Positions 26,998-36,258 are shown, counted from the stretch's first letter. The stretch is DNA of 64,000 nt from Sphingopyxis sp. (GCA_013823985.1 PNNB01000050.1:62001-126000), one strand, 5' to 3'. Notes: generated by a model not told the origin, from the letters alone. Made by a program: numbers and translations.

Positions 26998-28557
26998 ATG
27001 GCGAGTGAACCGCAAACCGTGATGCAGCGCATGTTCGCGCGCAAAACGATCGCGCAAGTACAAAGAGAAACGGCCAGTAGCGAACTGAAACGTTCGCTGG
27101 GCAAATGGAACCTGCTGTTGCTGGGGGTTGGCTGCATCATCGGTGCAGGCATTTTCGTCCGCACCGGTAGTGCCGCAGCGTTGCATGCCGGTCCGGCTGT
27201 GATGCTGTCCTTCGTCGTGGCCGGTCTGGTCTGTGCTTTTGCCGGACTCTGCTACGCCGAATTGTCCTCCACACTGCCGGTTTCCGGCTCCGCTTACACC
27301 TATAGTTACACCACATTGGGCGAATTTGTCGCCTGGATCATGGGCGCGTTGTTGCTCCTCGAATATGGTCTTGCCGCGTCGGTGGTCGCGGTCGGGTGGA
27401 GTGGCTATGTGGTCAGTCTGCTCGCGGATTTCGGGCTTGTGATACCCGCGCAATTTACCGGGCCTACGGGTCAGGTGCTGATGCGTGACGGCGTTCCTCT
27501 GCTCGTCGATGGCGCGCAGGTGACGGCAATCTTCAACCTTCCTGCTTTCCTTATCTGCATGGCGCTTGCGCTGCTGTTGATGGTGGGCGTGTCGGAATCG
27601 GCGAAGGTCAATAACATTATCGTGGCGATCAAGGTCAGCGTTCTTGCGGCCTTCATTCTAGTCGGCGGCTTTATCGTCCTGTCGAACCTCGGCGAATATA
27701 TGGCGACCAACTGGACGCCGTTCATTCCCGAAAACACCGGAGACGGGGAATTCGGCGTTGATGGTATCATGCGTGCCGCGTCGATCGTGTTCTTTGCCTA
27801 TATCGGTTTCGAAGCCGTTTCGACCGCAGGTCAGGAAGCCAAGGATCCGAAGCGCGACATGCCATTCGGTATCATCGGTTCGCTGATCGTCTGCACGGTA
27901 ATCTACATGCTCGTCGCAGCCATCATGACCCTGCTGGTTCCCTATGCGTCGCTGAACGTGCCGGATCCCGTTGCTGTGGTTGTGGACAGCTTTGGCCCGC
28001 AATGGGCTTGGTTGGCGAAAACGATCAAGGTCGGTGCAATTATCGGTCTGACGTCGGTTGTGCTGGTTCTGATGTATGCCCAGACGCGTATTTTCTACAC
28101 CATGGCGCGTGACGGTTTGCTGCCCAAGATTTTCTCGCGGGTGCATCCGAAGTTCCACACACCTTATATCAACACGATGCTGGTCGGCACGATAACAGCC
28201 GTTGCGGCTGGGTTCTTCGACATCAACGTGCTGGGTGACATGACGTCGGTCGGTACTCTGGCGGCCTTCGCCATCGTATGTCTGTCGGTGATCTATCTGC
28301 GCCGCGCTGCACCCGATCTGCCACGTGGCTTTTCGGTGCCGCTCTATCCGCTGACGCCGGCCTTGGGGATTCTGTCGTGCCTCTATCTGATCACGACCGT
28401 TCCTTATAATGTTCTGATCTTCTTCATCTACTTCCTGGTCGGTGCAGTTGCGCTCTATTTCATCTACGGAATGCGCAATTCCAACCTGCAGCATGACCAG
28501 ATGATGGATGATGCACCGGATATGGGAGAATTCCCCGGACCCGTGCACGACAATTAA
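26998..28557 (+). CDS. APC-family amino acid permease, cationic amino acid transporter type
   Basis: An integral membrane transporter of 519 residues with about 12 to 14 hydrophobic helices. The first-helix substrate motif GVGCIIGAGIFVRTG, the sixth-helix region FFAYIGFEAVSTAGQEAKDPKRDMPFG and the loop TRIFYTMARDGLLPKIFSRVHPKFHTP are typical of the CAT subgroup of the APC superfamily. Substrate is probably an amino acid or polyamine; specificity cannot be read. GGGGAGAAG precedes the ATG. It is followed by a strong terminator. Confidence 0.93.
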   Translation: MASEPQTVMQRMFARKTIAQVQRETASSELKRSLGKWNLLLLGVGCIIGAGIFVRTGSAAALHAGPAVMLSFVVAGLVCAFAGLCYAELSSTLPVSGSAYTYSYTTLGEFVAWIMGALLLLEYGLAASVVAVGWSGYVVSLLADFGLVIPAQFTGPTGQVLMRDGVPLLVDGAQVTAIFNLPAFLICMALALLLMVGVSESAKVNNIIVAIKVSVLAAFILVGGFIVLSNLGEYMATNWTPFIPENTGDGEFGVDGIMRAASIVFFAYIGFEAVSTAGQEAKDPKRDMPFGIIGSLIVCTVIYMLVAAIMTLLVPYASLNVPDPVAVVVDSFGPQWAWLAKTIKVGAIIGLTSVVLVLMYAQTRIFYTMARDGLLPKIFSRVHPKFHTPYINTMLVGTITAVAAGFFDINVLGDMTSVGTLAAFAIVCLSVIYLRRAAPDLPRGFSVPLYPLTPALGILSCLYLITTVPYNVLIFFIYFLVGAVALYFIYGMRNSNLQHDQMMDDAPDMGEFPGPVHDN

Positions 28558-28579
28558 AAACTGTCGCAGCGTAAACTGG

Positions 28580-28606
28580 AAAGGGAGGCTTCGGCCTCCC
28601 TTTTTA
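28580..28606 (+). terminator. Rho-independent terminator after the APC permease
   Basis: GGGAGGC-TTCG-GCCTCCC stem with a stable UUCG tetraloop, flanked by AA on the left and TTTTT on the right. It is 23 nt past the permease stop and overlaps the end of the convergent MFS gene (stop at 28604). Confidence 0.88.
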
Positions 28607-29896
28607 TTGTCCGCGTGGGTTGTTCGGTATTTTAGGGGTCGTTCCCGGGCGCGTGAACAACTGGCCCTTTTCGCACCACAGGACGAGGGCCAGTGCGACA
28701 AGTCCGCACACGAGAAAGCCGCCCGCAACCGGCAGGACGCTTCCGTCAAACTTTTGGCCGATGGCTGCGCCGATCCCTGCCGCCAAAAGTGTTTTGACGA
28801 AAGATTGGAACGAGGATGCCGCGCCGGCAACGTCGCCAAAGGGGGTCATGGCGATTGACGAAAAGTTGGACCCGATAAAGCCGACCATAGCCATATTGGC
28901 CGTCAGCAAAGTCAGAAACAGGGGGAGCGACGTTGGCGCAAATTCGGCAGCTGCGACTTGCAACGACCCCAAAATGATGAAGCTGATCAGGGCGGTTTGG
29001 GAAACCCGGCGGGCACCAAATCGTTCGACAATTTTGGAATTGGTGAAGTTCGACGCCGCGATGCCAAGCGCCACGATGGCAAAGCCGATCGTGAAGAAGT
29101 TTGCCGCATTGAAAACTTCATCAAATAATTGGGGCGAGCTGTTCAGATAGCCGAACAGGGCGCCTTGCACGATACCTGCCCCGATCATGTAGCCTGCGGC
29201 ATTGCGATTGGTGATCACCTTCGTCCACGCTTTGGCCAAGGCATGTGGTTCTATGGGGATGACATTTTCCGGGTGCAGCGTTTCGGGCAAACGGTAATAG
29301 ACCCAGCCAGCTGCCATCAGCGCCATGAACGCCATCAGGTCAAAAATGGTGCGCCATCCTGCGAACAGCAGGACGAATTGTCCGATGGTGGGGGCGATGA
29401 TCGGAACGATCATGAAGATCAGGAAAATGGTCGACATGCGCCGCGCCATGGCGTCACCTTCGAACTGGTCGCGAATGACGGAAATCACAAGCACACCCAT
29501 CGCCGCAGCCATCAAGCCATGGCAAAAGCGCATCGCCAGCAACATCTCGAAACTGGTCGACAAACTGCAGGCAAGCGAAAACAGCGCCGCACCGACGGTA
29601 GCAATCAACAAGATCGGCTTGCGGCCGTAACGGTCCGACAAGGGGCCGTGGATCAACGCGCCGACACCTGTTCCAGCCAGGAAAATCGAGATGATATACT
29701 GGATGCTGTTAGGGTTCGCGAGGCTGAGATTGCCGACAATTGCGGGGAATGCGGGCAACATGGAATCGATCGCCAAGGCATTAAGCGCCATCAGCGACGC
29801 CATCATGACGGTCAGTTCCTTGTCACCAAGTGTCTTTTTTACGGGGAGGGGAGAGTTCATATGCAACCTATGCTGCACCCGCACAGATTTGGCCAC
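28604..29896 (-). CDS. MFS drug:proton antiporter, Bcr/CflA type
   Basis: A membrane transporter of 430 residues from the first ATG, 418 from an alternative ATG at 29860 (MNSPLPVKK). Twelve hydrophobic helices. The loop-2 MFS motif GPLSDRYGRKPILL and the opening SLMALNALAIDSMLPAFPAIVGNL, where an Asp sits in helix 1, are typical of the Bcr/CflA subfamily that exports bicyclomycin, chloramphenicol or related compounds. Actual substrate unknown. It directly follows radC (3-nt gap), so they may share a transcript. Confidence 0.92.
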   Translation of the reverse strand: MAKSVRVQHRLHMNSPLPVKKTLGDKELTVMMASLMALNALAIDSMLPAFPAIVGNLSLANPNSIQYIISIFLAGTGVGALIHGPLSDRYGRKPILLIATVGAALFSLACSLSTSFEMLLAMRFCHGLMAAAMGVLVISVIRDQFEGDAMARRMSTIFLIFMIVPIIAPTIGQFVLLFAGWRTIFDLMAFMALMAAGWVYYRLPETLHPENVIPIEPHALAKAWTKVITNRNAAGYMIGAGIVQGALFGYLNSSPQLFDEVFNAANFFTIGFAIVALGIAASNFTNSKIVERFGARRVSQTALISFIILGSLQVAAAEFAPTSLPLFLTLLTANMAMVGFIGSNFSSIAMTPFGDVAGAASSFQSFVKTLLAAGIGAAIGQKFDGSVLPVAGGFLVCGLVALALVLWCEKGQLFTRPGTTPKIPNNPRGQ

Positions 29897-29899
29897 CCG

Positions 29900-30502
29900 C
29901 TAAATAAGGCCCGCGCTCCGCATACTGGAATAGCCGTCTTTGCCGATGATGATATGATCATGCACCGCGATGCCGAAGCTTTTGGCGGCGGTCATGATGT
30001 CGCGCGTCATGGCAATATCCTGACGGCTGGGGGCGCTGTCGCCGCTCGGGTGGTTGTGCACCAATATGATCGCCGCCGCGCCAAGGTCCATCGCCCGCCG
30101 GATAACTTCGCGCGTGTAGATCGCTGCCTGATCGATTGACCCCTCGCTCGTCACCTCGTCGCGGATCAGCATATTCTTGCTGTTCAGATAGAGGGTGCGG
30201 ACGCGTTCAATCGTCAGATGGGCCATGTCCGCGCGCAGATAGTCGAGCAAAGACTGCCAGGATGCGAGTATGGGCTGTTCGCGGACCGGTTCGCTCAAAA
30301 GACGCAACGCAGCCGCCTGTACGATTTTAAGCGCCGCGGTGCTGGTTTCGCCCATTCCGGCCTGCCGCACGATATTTTCCGTATCCGCCGTCAGCAACGC
30401 CGAAAAGCCGCCATAATGGGCCAGCAACTGCTTGGCCAAGGGCTTGGTGTCTTTTCGGGGAATGGCCAGCGCCAGAATATATTCCACCAGCTCATGGTCC
30501 AA
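29900..30502 (-). CDS. radC: RadC-family JAB-domain protein (start codon unclear)
   Basis: A protein of at least 200 residues with an N-terminal helix-hairpin-helix-like part and the JAMM metalloprotease-like signature EVIRRAMDLGAAAIILVHNHPSGDSAPSRQDIAMTR in the C-terminal half. Bacterial RadC was linked to DNA repair but its activity remains unsettled. The only standard start is TTG at 30502. The frame continues upstream with family-like residues (GHRARLRTRLLEAGGESL) up to a TAG at about 30592, yet no ATG, GTG or TTG occurs there, so the 5' end is doubtful. Confidence 0.85.
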   Translation of the reverse strand: MDHELVEYILALAIPRKDTKPLAKQLLAHYGGFSALLTADTENIVRQAGMGETSTAALKIVQAAALRLLSEPVREQPILASWQSLLDYLRADMAHLTIERVRTLYLNSKNMLIRDEVTSEGSIDQAAIYTREVIRRAMDLGAAAIILVHNHPSGDSAPSRQDIAMTRDIMTAAKSFGIAVHDHIIIGKDGYSSMRSAGLI

Positions 30503-30706
30503 AAGCGATTCACCACCGGCTTCGAGCAGGCGCGTTCGCAGGCGGGCGCGGTGGCCGGTTCCATGGTGTGAGTCAGTTGCGTGGGCGACCCCTATCGCGG
30601 CTATCCTTTTGCAATTTATCGCCTTTTCGGAAATTTTCGTCGTTCAGGCAAGCTTATAGATGCGAATGGCATTGCAACCCTATGCCCTTTCACGCATTTG
30701 ACAGTC

Positions 30707-33700
30707 ATGCCGGAACCTGCCGACACCGATATAACGATGGATAGCGCGCCCGAACCCTTTCGCGGCTGGCGGTGGAAGCACATCATTTTCACCACCGTTG
30801 CCGCGCTTTTTGTCGGCCTGGTGTTGATCGCATGGGCGCAGCGCAACACCATCGCCGACCGTTTCGTGCAAAACGAACTGCAAAGCAGGGGTGTCCGTGC
30901 GACCTACAGCATCGACCAGATCGGCTTTCGCACCCAGCGTATCCGCAATCTCGTCATCGGCGATCCTGCACGCCCCGATCTGACCGCAGACGAAGTCGAG
31001 GTGGATGTGGCCCTGAATTTTTCCGGCGCAAGTTTGCGCGATGTCCGCGCCAGGGGCGTGTCGTTGCGCGGTCGCTATGCCGACGGAAAGCTGTCCTTTG
31101 GTGAACTCGACAAATTCACCGACCCCACATCGAAGGAACCGTTCGAATGGCCTGACATCGGGCTCGTCATCAAGGATGCGAAGGCGCGGATTGAAACGCC
31201 GTGGGGGAATATCGGTGTCGGGTTGAACGGCAGAGGGTTGTTGCGCAACCAATTCGCCGCCCAACTTTCCTTGCGGTCGACTGCTATCGCCGCTGGCGGA
31301 TGCCGCGCCCCGGCGGTCGCCTTTGACGGCAAGCTGTTGCTCGAATGGCGCCAGCCGCATCTGATCGGACCGCTATCCGCATCCTCTTTGGGGTGCACGT
31401 CGCAGGGTCTGGCGGTTGCCGCGCCCAAATTGGATGTCGATGTCAAGCTGTCGGAGCGGTTAGACAAATGGGTGGGCGATGTCGGATTTGCCGCCGCCAC
31501 GATCCGGTATCCCGGCATTGCCGCAACCGCACCCAAGGGTGTCGTGTCGGTCGATGGCGGTCTGCGCCGGACCAACTTTACGCTGGCTCTGGAAAAGATG
31601 GCGCTGCGGTCCGCGCCTTTGACGGTTCCGCGCCTCTCCGTGAATGCGAAGGGCTATGGGGGTCTGAACGACAGCACATTCGCCCTGTCCGCACGCGGCG
31701 ACATGGCGGTTGCCGGTGGATCCTTGGATCGCGGGTCATTGGGAAGCCTGCGCGCCTTGGTGGCCCAGACGCGGGATACGCCCGTCGGGCCGCTGCTTGC
31801 GCGTGTCGCACCGGTGATCGAACGGGCAGGGGATCGCTTTGACGGCAATCTCGAATTTGATGCCTTCCGTGATTTTCAGGGGCGCATGGGCACCACCATT
31901 TCGTCACTGGCCCTTCGAAGCGGTTCCGGCGCGCAGCTCCGCCAAAATGGTCCGTTGGTCATCCAATCGTCGGCATCGGGCTGGCGGATTGGTGCCCCTG
32001 TCCAACTGGCGCTGAGCGGACGTGACGTTCCGAATACAACGCTTTCCCTTCGCCAGTCTTCAGGTTCGCAATGGGCCGGCAATTTGATCGTCGCCTCTTT
32101 TACCGGCGGTGCGGCACGGCTGGCTATTCCTGCACTGGCATTCAGTGGCAGCCCGGGCAGCGCATGGCGCTTCAACGGTCAGGCTTTGCTTTCGGGACCG
32201 ATGCCGAACGGGTTTGTCAGCGGCCTGCAATTGCCCTTGTCGGGCCGCTACGACGGGACGGGGTTTGCCCTTTATGAAAGCTGCCAATCGGTTCGCTTCG
32301 ATTCCCTGAAAATCGCCAATTTCGCCTTGCGGGCACAGAGCCTGCGGCTTTGTCCGGACGGTGGACGGCCGGTATTTTCAACAGGCAATGGACGGACCCG
32401 CTTTGCAGCCAACCTGCCGGACGTTGCTCTGCGCGGCAGCCTTGGCAGCGCACCCCTTTCCGCCAAAAGTGCGTCCATCCGGTTTAGTCTGGACGAAGGG
32501 TTTGTGGCGCGCGATGTCGCGGTTACCCTTGGTCAAGCGGATAGCGCTTCGGATTTCGCGGTGGCGGAACTGACAGGCCGCTTTGGCGGCGGCGGTATGA
32601 ATGGAACTCTGCAAGGTGGATCCGGGCAGATTGGTAATGTCCCGCTGCTCATTGACGAGGCGGCGGGCAACTGGCGGTATCTCAACAATATACTGACCTT
32701 GGACAGCAATCTTAAGGTGCTCGATGCCGAGCAGGTGGATCGGTTCAAGCCGGTGCGCGTGCCGGATATGCTGCTGACACTGGAAAACAGCATCATCACG
32801 GCCATCGGCAATATCGTGGAGCCCGAAACCGGCACGCGTGTAGCCGGCGTGGATATCCGGCATAGCCTGAACGACAGCAGCGGGCGGGCCCTGCTCGATG
32901 TCGACAATCTGAAGTTTGATGAGCGGTTTCAACCCATACAACTGACGCCCTTGGTTCTGGGTGTCTTTGCAAATGTCGATGGTGTCGTAAACGGCGACGG
33001 CCGGATTGAGTGGGACCGCCAAGGTGTCCGGAGCAGCGGACGTTTGGCAACCACGAGCATGAATCTCGCGGCAGCGTTCGGTCCGGTCGAAGGGCTGACG
33101 ACCGAGATGGTCTTCACCGATCTGCTCGGGCTGGAGACTGGGCCTGCCCAATTGGCCACGATTGCGTCCGTTAATCCCGGAATTCCGGCTTTGAACGGGA
33201 CGATCAAATATCAATTGCTGCCCGACCAGCAGGTCCGCATTGAATCCGGTCGCTGGCCCTTTGCCGGTGGCGAGCTCCTACTGGAGTCGACCACGCTCGA
33301 TTTCGGGGTGGAGAAAGAACGGCGGCTGACGTTCCGCGTTGTCGGCGTGGATGCGGAACAGTTCCTTGCAGGCTATGATTTCCAGAATTTGCGCGTGACG
33401 GGGGTGTTTGACGGAACCTTGCCGATGATTTTCAACCAGGATGGCGGTCGCATTGTCGGTGGGGCACTGATATCCCGTCCCGGGGGCGGGGAGGTGAGCT
33501 ATCTGGGTGAACTGGCCTATAAAGATATGGGAACCTTCGGAAACTTTGCGTTTCAGGCGCTGCGGTCCATTCGTTATTCGTCGCTGACCATCGGTGTTGG
33601 TGGGGACCTGGACGGAGAGATCGTCACGGACATCAGCTTCACCGGCCTGCAACAGGGTAGCGGTGCGAAACGCAATTTTATTACCAAGCAGTTGGCGCGG

Positions 33701-33889
33701 ATTCCGATTAAGTTCAATGTGAGCATTACCGCAGAGTTTTTGAAACTCATCGGATCCATTAGAGGATATTATGACCCGAACTATGCGGCGGAGCGCGATC
33801 TAAAATATCTGATGGAGCAGGAAAATGGTGAGCCGCCGGTTGCACCAGAAGAAAAACCGGTCCGGAAAGATGAACAAACTAATGAATGA
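30707..33889 (+). CDS. ydbH: YdbH-family AsmA-like protein
   Basis: A large envelope protein of 1060 residues from ATG 30707 (an ATG at 30737 is also possible). One N-terminal membrane helix (IIFTTVAALFVGLVLIAWAQ) is followed by a very long beta-rich periplasmic region with repeated glycine/leucine strands, ending in the conserved YdbH C-terminal part (GGRIVGGALISRPGGGEVSYLG ... ISFTGLQQG). In E. coli YdbH, with YnbE and YdbL, forms one of the AsmA-like bridges for phospholipid movement to the outer membrane. The two following genes match that trio. Confidence 0.88.
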   Translation: MPEPADTDITMDSAPEPFRGWRWKHIIFTTVAALFVGLVLIAWAQRNTIADRFVQNELQSRGVRATYSIDQIGFRTQRIRNLVIGDPARPDLTADEVEVDVALNFSGASLRDVRARGVSLRGRYADGKLSFGELDKFTDPTSKEPFEWPDIGLVIKDAKARIETPWGNIGVGLNGRGLLRNQFAAQLSLRSTAIAAGGCRAPAVAFDGKLLLEWRQPHLIGPLSASSLGCTSQGLAVAAPKLDVDVKLSERLDKWVGDVGFAAATIRYPGIAATAPKGVVSVDGGLRRTNFTLALEKMALRSAPLTVPRLSVNAKGYGGLNDSTFALSARGDMAVAGGSLDRGSLGSLRALVAQTRDTPVGPLLARVAPVIERAGDRFDGNLEFDAFRDFQGRMGTTISSLALRSGSGAQLRQNGPLVIQSSASGWRIGAPVQLALSGRDVPNTTLSLRQSSGSQWAGNLIVASFTGGAARLAIPALAFSGSPGSAWRFNGQALLSGPMPNGFVSGLQLPLSGRYDGTGFALYESCQSVRFDSLKIANFALRAQSLRLCPDGGRPVFSTGNGRTRFAANLPDVALRGSLGSAPLSAKSASIRFSLDEGFVARDVAVTLGQADSASDFAVAELTGRFGGGGMNGTLQGGSGQIGNVPLLIDEAAGNWRYLNNILTLDSNLKVLDAEQVDRFKPVRVPDMLLTLENSIITAIGNIVEPETGTRVAGVDIRHSLNDSSGRALLDVDNLKFDERFQPIQLTPLVLGVFANVDGVVNGDGRIEWDRQGVRSSGRLATTSMNLAAAFGPVEGLTTEMVFTDLLGLETGPAQLATIASVNPGIPALNGTIKYQLLPDQQVRIESGRWPFAGGELLLESTTLDFGVEKERRLTFRVVGVDAEQFLAGYDFQNLRVTGVFDGTLPMIFNQDGGRIVGGALISRPGGGEVSYLGELAYKDMGTFGNFAFQALRSIRYSSLTIGVGGDLDGEIVTDISFTGLQQGSGAKRNFITKQLARIPIKFNVSITAEFLKLIGSIRGYYDPNYAAERDLKYLMEQENGEPPVAPEEKPVRKDEQTNE

Positions 33890-33914
33890 ACCATTCAGCA
33901 AGGGGAAAGCGGCG

Positions 33915-34154
33915 ATGACGCATAACCAAGGGCAATTGACGAACCGCATGGATAGTGCGATTCGCCGTAACATGGGGAAAGCGATACTTTCAATCACACC
34001 GATTATGGCTGCATCACTGGCGGGATGTGTGCAAGTAACTGCACCCGATAAGCCAATAGTGATCAATCTGAACATCGCGATCCGGCAGGAAATTTTGTAT
34101 AAGCTGGATGCACCATCGAAAAAGTTGATTGAAACGAATCCGGAGATTTTTTGA
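33915..34154 (+). CDS. ynbE: YnbE-like lipoprotein
   Basis: A small lipoprotein of 79 residues from ATG 33915, chosen for AAGGGGAAA upstream. The lipobox is SLAGC; the mature part VTAPDKPIVINLNIAIRQEILYKLD...LIETNPEIF matches the pattern of E. coli YnbE (recalled). The lipobox cysteine is about residue 37, so a longer n-region than usual precedes it; a later in-frame ATG at 33972 gives a standard signal. It follows ydbH after 25 nt and overlaps ydbL by one base (TGATG). Probably the outer-membrane component of the YdbH bridge. Confidence 0.85.
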   Translation: MTHNQGQLTNRMDSAIRRNMGKAILSITPIMAASLAGCVQVTAPDKPIVINLNIAIRQEILYKLDAPSKKLIETNPEIF

Positions 34155-34543
34155 TGAAAGAGTCAGTTGAAATGATCATTGCCGCGTTGTTGCTGGGCGC
34201 TACGGCGTCGGGTGCAGTCGCGTTTCAGTCAGGCCGTGATCCTGCCTATCAAGGTGCGCGCGAAAGCGGTCTGGTCGGGGAAAAGGCCGATGGTTATCTG
34301 GGCTTTGTGACCCCGCCGTCGCCCGCCATCAAGGCGTTGGTCGAAGATATCAACATCAAGCGCAAGGCTGCTTATTCCAAGGAAGCGCTCGCCAATGGCG
34401 CGACGGTTGAGGAAATGGCGCTGCGCAGCGGATGCCGTCTGATTGCCGAACGCACCGTGGCCGGTGAGAAATACCAGACCCCCGGTGGCCAGTGGAAAAC
34501 ACGCGACGCCGGACGTCCCGAGCTCGATTCACGCTGCCCTTGA
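34154..34543 (+). CDS. ydbL: YdbL-family periplasmic protein (DUF1318)
   Basis: A protein of 129 residues with an N-terminal signal (MIIAALLLGATASGAVAFQ) and the DUF1318 core: ARESGLVGEKADGYLGFV, IKALVEDINIKRKAAYSKEALANGATVEEMALRSGCRLIAERT, then a short GGQWKTR tail. In E. coli YdbL is the third member of the ydbH-ynbE-ydbL operon and acts as a periplasmic accessory. ATG 34154 is embedded in the ynbE stop (TGATG), so translation is coupled. Confidence 0.9.
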   Translation: MKESVEMIIAALLLGATASGAVAFQSGRDPAYQGARESGLVGEKADGYLGFVTPPSPAIKALVEDINIKRKAAYSKEALANGATVEEMALRSGCRLIAERTVAGEKYQTPGGQWKTRDAGRPELDSRCP

Positions 34544-34588
34544 TTGGGATGAATGATTATCCCGAACTGCATCGGGGGATCGGACGAT

Positions 34589-34629
34589 AAAAGAGGGCCG
34601 CGCCAGAGATGGTGCGGCTCTTTTCTTTT
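34589..34629 (+). terminator. Terminator after ydbH-ynbE-ydbL
   Basis: Stem AAAAGAGggCCGCgCC / GGTGCGGCTCTTTT with a 2-nt bulge and one mismatch, followed by CTTTTG. It lies 45 nt past the ydbL stop and separates the trio from the atp operon. Confidence 0.7.
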
Positions 34630-34657
34630 GCGGCGCAACAAACTTGTGGTCGGCCTG

Positions 34658-34686
34658 TTGACTTGTCCGAAGCCCTCTCCTAAAGC
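34658..34686 (+). promoter_or_regulatory. Candidate promoter of the atp Fo operon
   Basis: TTGACT (34658-34663), 17-nt spacer, TAAAGC (34681-34686), located after the preceding terminator and about 65 nt before atpI. The -35 is good and the -10 weak; position is the main support. Confidence 0.35.
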
Positions 34687-34752
34687 GCCCGTGCCTAGGC
34701 GGGGTTGCCCCGATTTCGTGGCGGTTTCTCTTCGTAAAAAGGTAGGAATCAC

Positions 34753-35070
34753 ATGGCATCGAACAACTCTGGGCAGGATGGCAACGGTAAAAGTGACGCT
34801 CGGCTCGATTCGTTAGACATGCAGCTGAAAGCGGCGCGGAAAGCCGAAGCGGTTCGTTCAGGTAAAGATCAGGTTCCGGCCAAAGGAATGCGGCAAGGGA
34901 ACAGGGTTTTGACCGAATTGATCGCAGGTCCTGCAGGTGGTGCTTTAGTGGGCTGGTTGTTTGACCGCCTGTTCGACACTTCCCCTGCGCTCTTGTTGGT
35001 CTGCATGTTTTTGGGCATCGCAGTCGCCTTCAGGAATATCATAAAGATCTCCAACGAGCGTCCGGAATAG
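34753..35070 (+). CDS. atpI: ATP synthase accessory subunit I (AtpI/AtpZ-like)
   Basis: A protein of 105 residues: a charged N-terminal half (LDSLDMQLKAARKAEAVRSGKDQ) followed by two membrane helices (LTELIAGPAGGALVGWLFDRLF and PALLLVCMFLGIAVAFRNI), the pattern of alphaproteobacterial AtpI. It assists c-ring assembly and perhaps Mg2+ or Ca2+ supply. It is the first gene of the Fo operon; AGGTAGGAATCAC precedes the ATG. Confidence 0.92.
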   Translation: MASNNSGQDGNGKSDARLDSLDMQLKAARKAEAVRSGKDQVPAKGMRQGNRVLTELIAGPAGGALVGWLFDRLFDTSPALLLVCMFLGIAVAFRNIIKISNERPE

Positions 35071-35140
35071 CCCGGGCGCTTGCGTCGTATAATGTGCCCG
35101 TGTCCAAGGACGCGGGTGGGTATTTTACAGGGTAGTGAAC

Positions 35141-35926
35141 GTGGCAGGCGAAAGCGGCAAAATCGATCCGATGCACCAATTCCAGATTGAGCCGCTCGCG
35201 CCGCTCAATATTGGCGGTTATGACGTCTCCTTCACCAACTCTTCGTTGTTCATGATGATAGTGCTCGGCGCTCTCTGGCTCTTCATGTGGGGCGGGATGA
35301 AGCGCGATCTGGTCCCCGGCCGTTGGCAGATGGCTGTTGAGGGCGTGACCGGTTTCGTCAACAACATGGTTTCCTCCAGCGTCGGTCCCGAAGGCAAGAA
35401 ATATGTGCCTTTGGTGTTCTCGCTGTTCATGTTCATCCTTATGGCCAACTTCATGGGCATGATGCCATTCGGTATCGTACCAGGCGTCCACCCCTTCACC
35501 GTAACCAGCCACCTGACCGTCACAGCGGTATTGGCTGTGCTTAGCTTCGGCACGGTATTGGTCGTCGGTTTCTGGCGCCACGGCCTGCATTTCTTCAGCC
35601 TCTTCGTTCCGCACGGCACCCCTTGGTGGCTGCTGTGGTTGATCCCGCTGATCGAGCTTTTCTCCTTCCTCATCCGTCCGTTCAGCCTCGCACTGCGTTT
35701 GTTCGTGGCCATGACGGCAGGGCACGTTTTGATGAAGGTGCTCGCCGGATTTGTGATCAACGGTTTGAACGCGCAGGCCGCCTGGGTGCCTCTGGTCGTC
35801 AGCATCCCGTCGTTCATCCTGATGATTGGCATCACCCTGCTTGAGCTGCTCGTATGCGCCATTCAGGCCTATGTTTTCGCGCTTTTGACCTCGCTCTACA
35901 TTAACGACGCGGTCAATTTACACTGA
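35141..35926 (+). CDS. atpB: ATP synthase Fo subunit a
   Basis: The proton-channel subunit of Fo, 261 residues. Start GTG 35141 is preferred (AGGG 8 nt upstream; gives VAGESGKIDPMHQF); an in-frame GTG at 35135 and ATG at 35171 exist. Helices include MMIVLGALWLFMW, VFSLFMFILMANFMGMMPF, and the essential arginine helix IELFSFLIRPFSLALRLFVAMTAGHVL, followed by LLVCAIQAYVFALLTSLYINDAV. Second gene of the Fo operon. Confidence 0.97.
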   Translation: MAGESGKIDPMHQFQIEPLAPLNIGGYDVSFTNSSLFMMIVLGALWLFMWGGMKRDLVPGRWQMAVEGVTGFVNNMVSSSVGPEGKKYVPLVFSLFMFILMANFMGMMPFGIVPGVHPFTVTSHLTVTAVLAVLSFGTVLVVGFWRHGLHFFSLFVPHGTPWWLLWLIPLIELFSFLIRPFSLALRLFVAMTAGHVLMKVLAGFVINGLNAQAAWVPLVVSIPSFILMIGITLLELLVCAIQAYVFALLTSLYINDAVNLH

Positions 35927-35969
35927 GTTTTTTCCACCACATTTTTAGTTTTGAACAGGAGTTAATATC

Positions 35970-36197
35970 ATGGACGCAGAAGCAGCAAAGTTGATCGGTG
36001 CCGGTCTTGCAGCAATTGGTGCCGGCCTTGCCGCCGGTGGTGTGGGTAACGTTTTCGGATCGTTCCTTCAGGGCGCTCTTCGCAATCCTGCAGCGGCTGA
36101 TGGCCAGCAGGGCCGTCTGTTCATCGGCTTCGCGGCTGCTGAACTTCTCGGTCTGCTCGCATTCGTTGTCGCAATGATCCTGATCTTCGTTGCTTAA
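35970..36197 (+). CDS. atpE: ATP synthase Fo subunit c
   Basis: Proteolipid of 75 residues forming the rotor ring. Two helices: AAKLIGAGLAAIGAGLAAGGVGNVFG and the carboxylate helix RLFIGFAAAELLGLLAFVVAMILIF, where the Glu in AAELLG is the proton carrier. The loop RNPAAADGQ holds the conserved polar-loop RNP. AGGAG lies upstream of the ATG. Confidence 0.98.
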   Translation: MDAEAAKLIGAGLAAIGAGLAAGGVGNVFGSFLQGALRNPAAADGQQGRLFIGFAAAELLGLLAFVVAMILIFVA

Positions 36198-36258
36198 TTG
36201 ACGGTTTTGCCCCGGCCACCTGCCGGGGCCCAATCTTCATTAAGGACGGTCTCGTATC

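Noticed and set aside
30680..31360. 226-codon minus-strand frame at the start of ydbH
   Set aside because: Antisense to a well supported gene; composition looks like a shadow and no family resemblance is visible.
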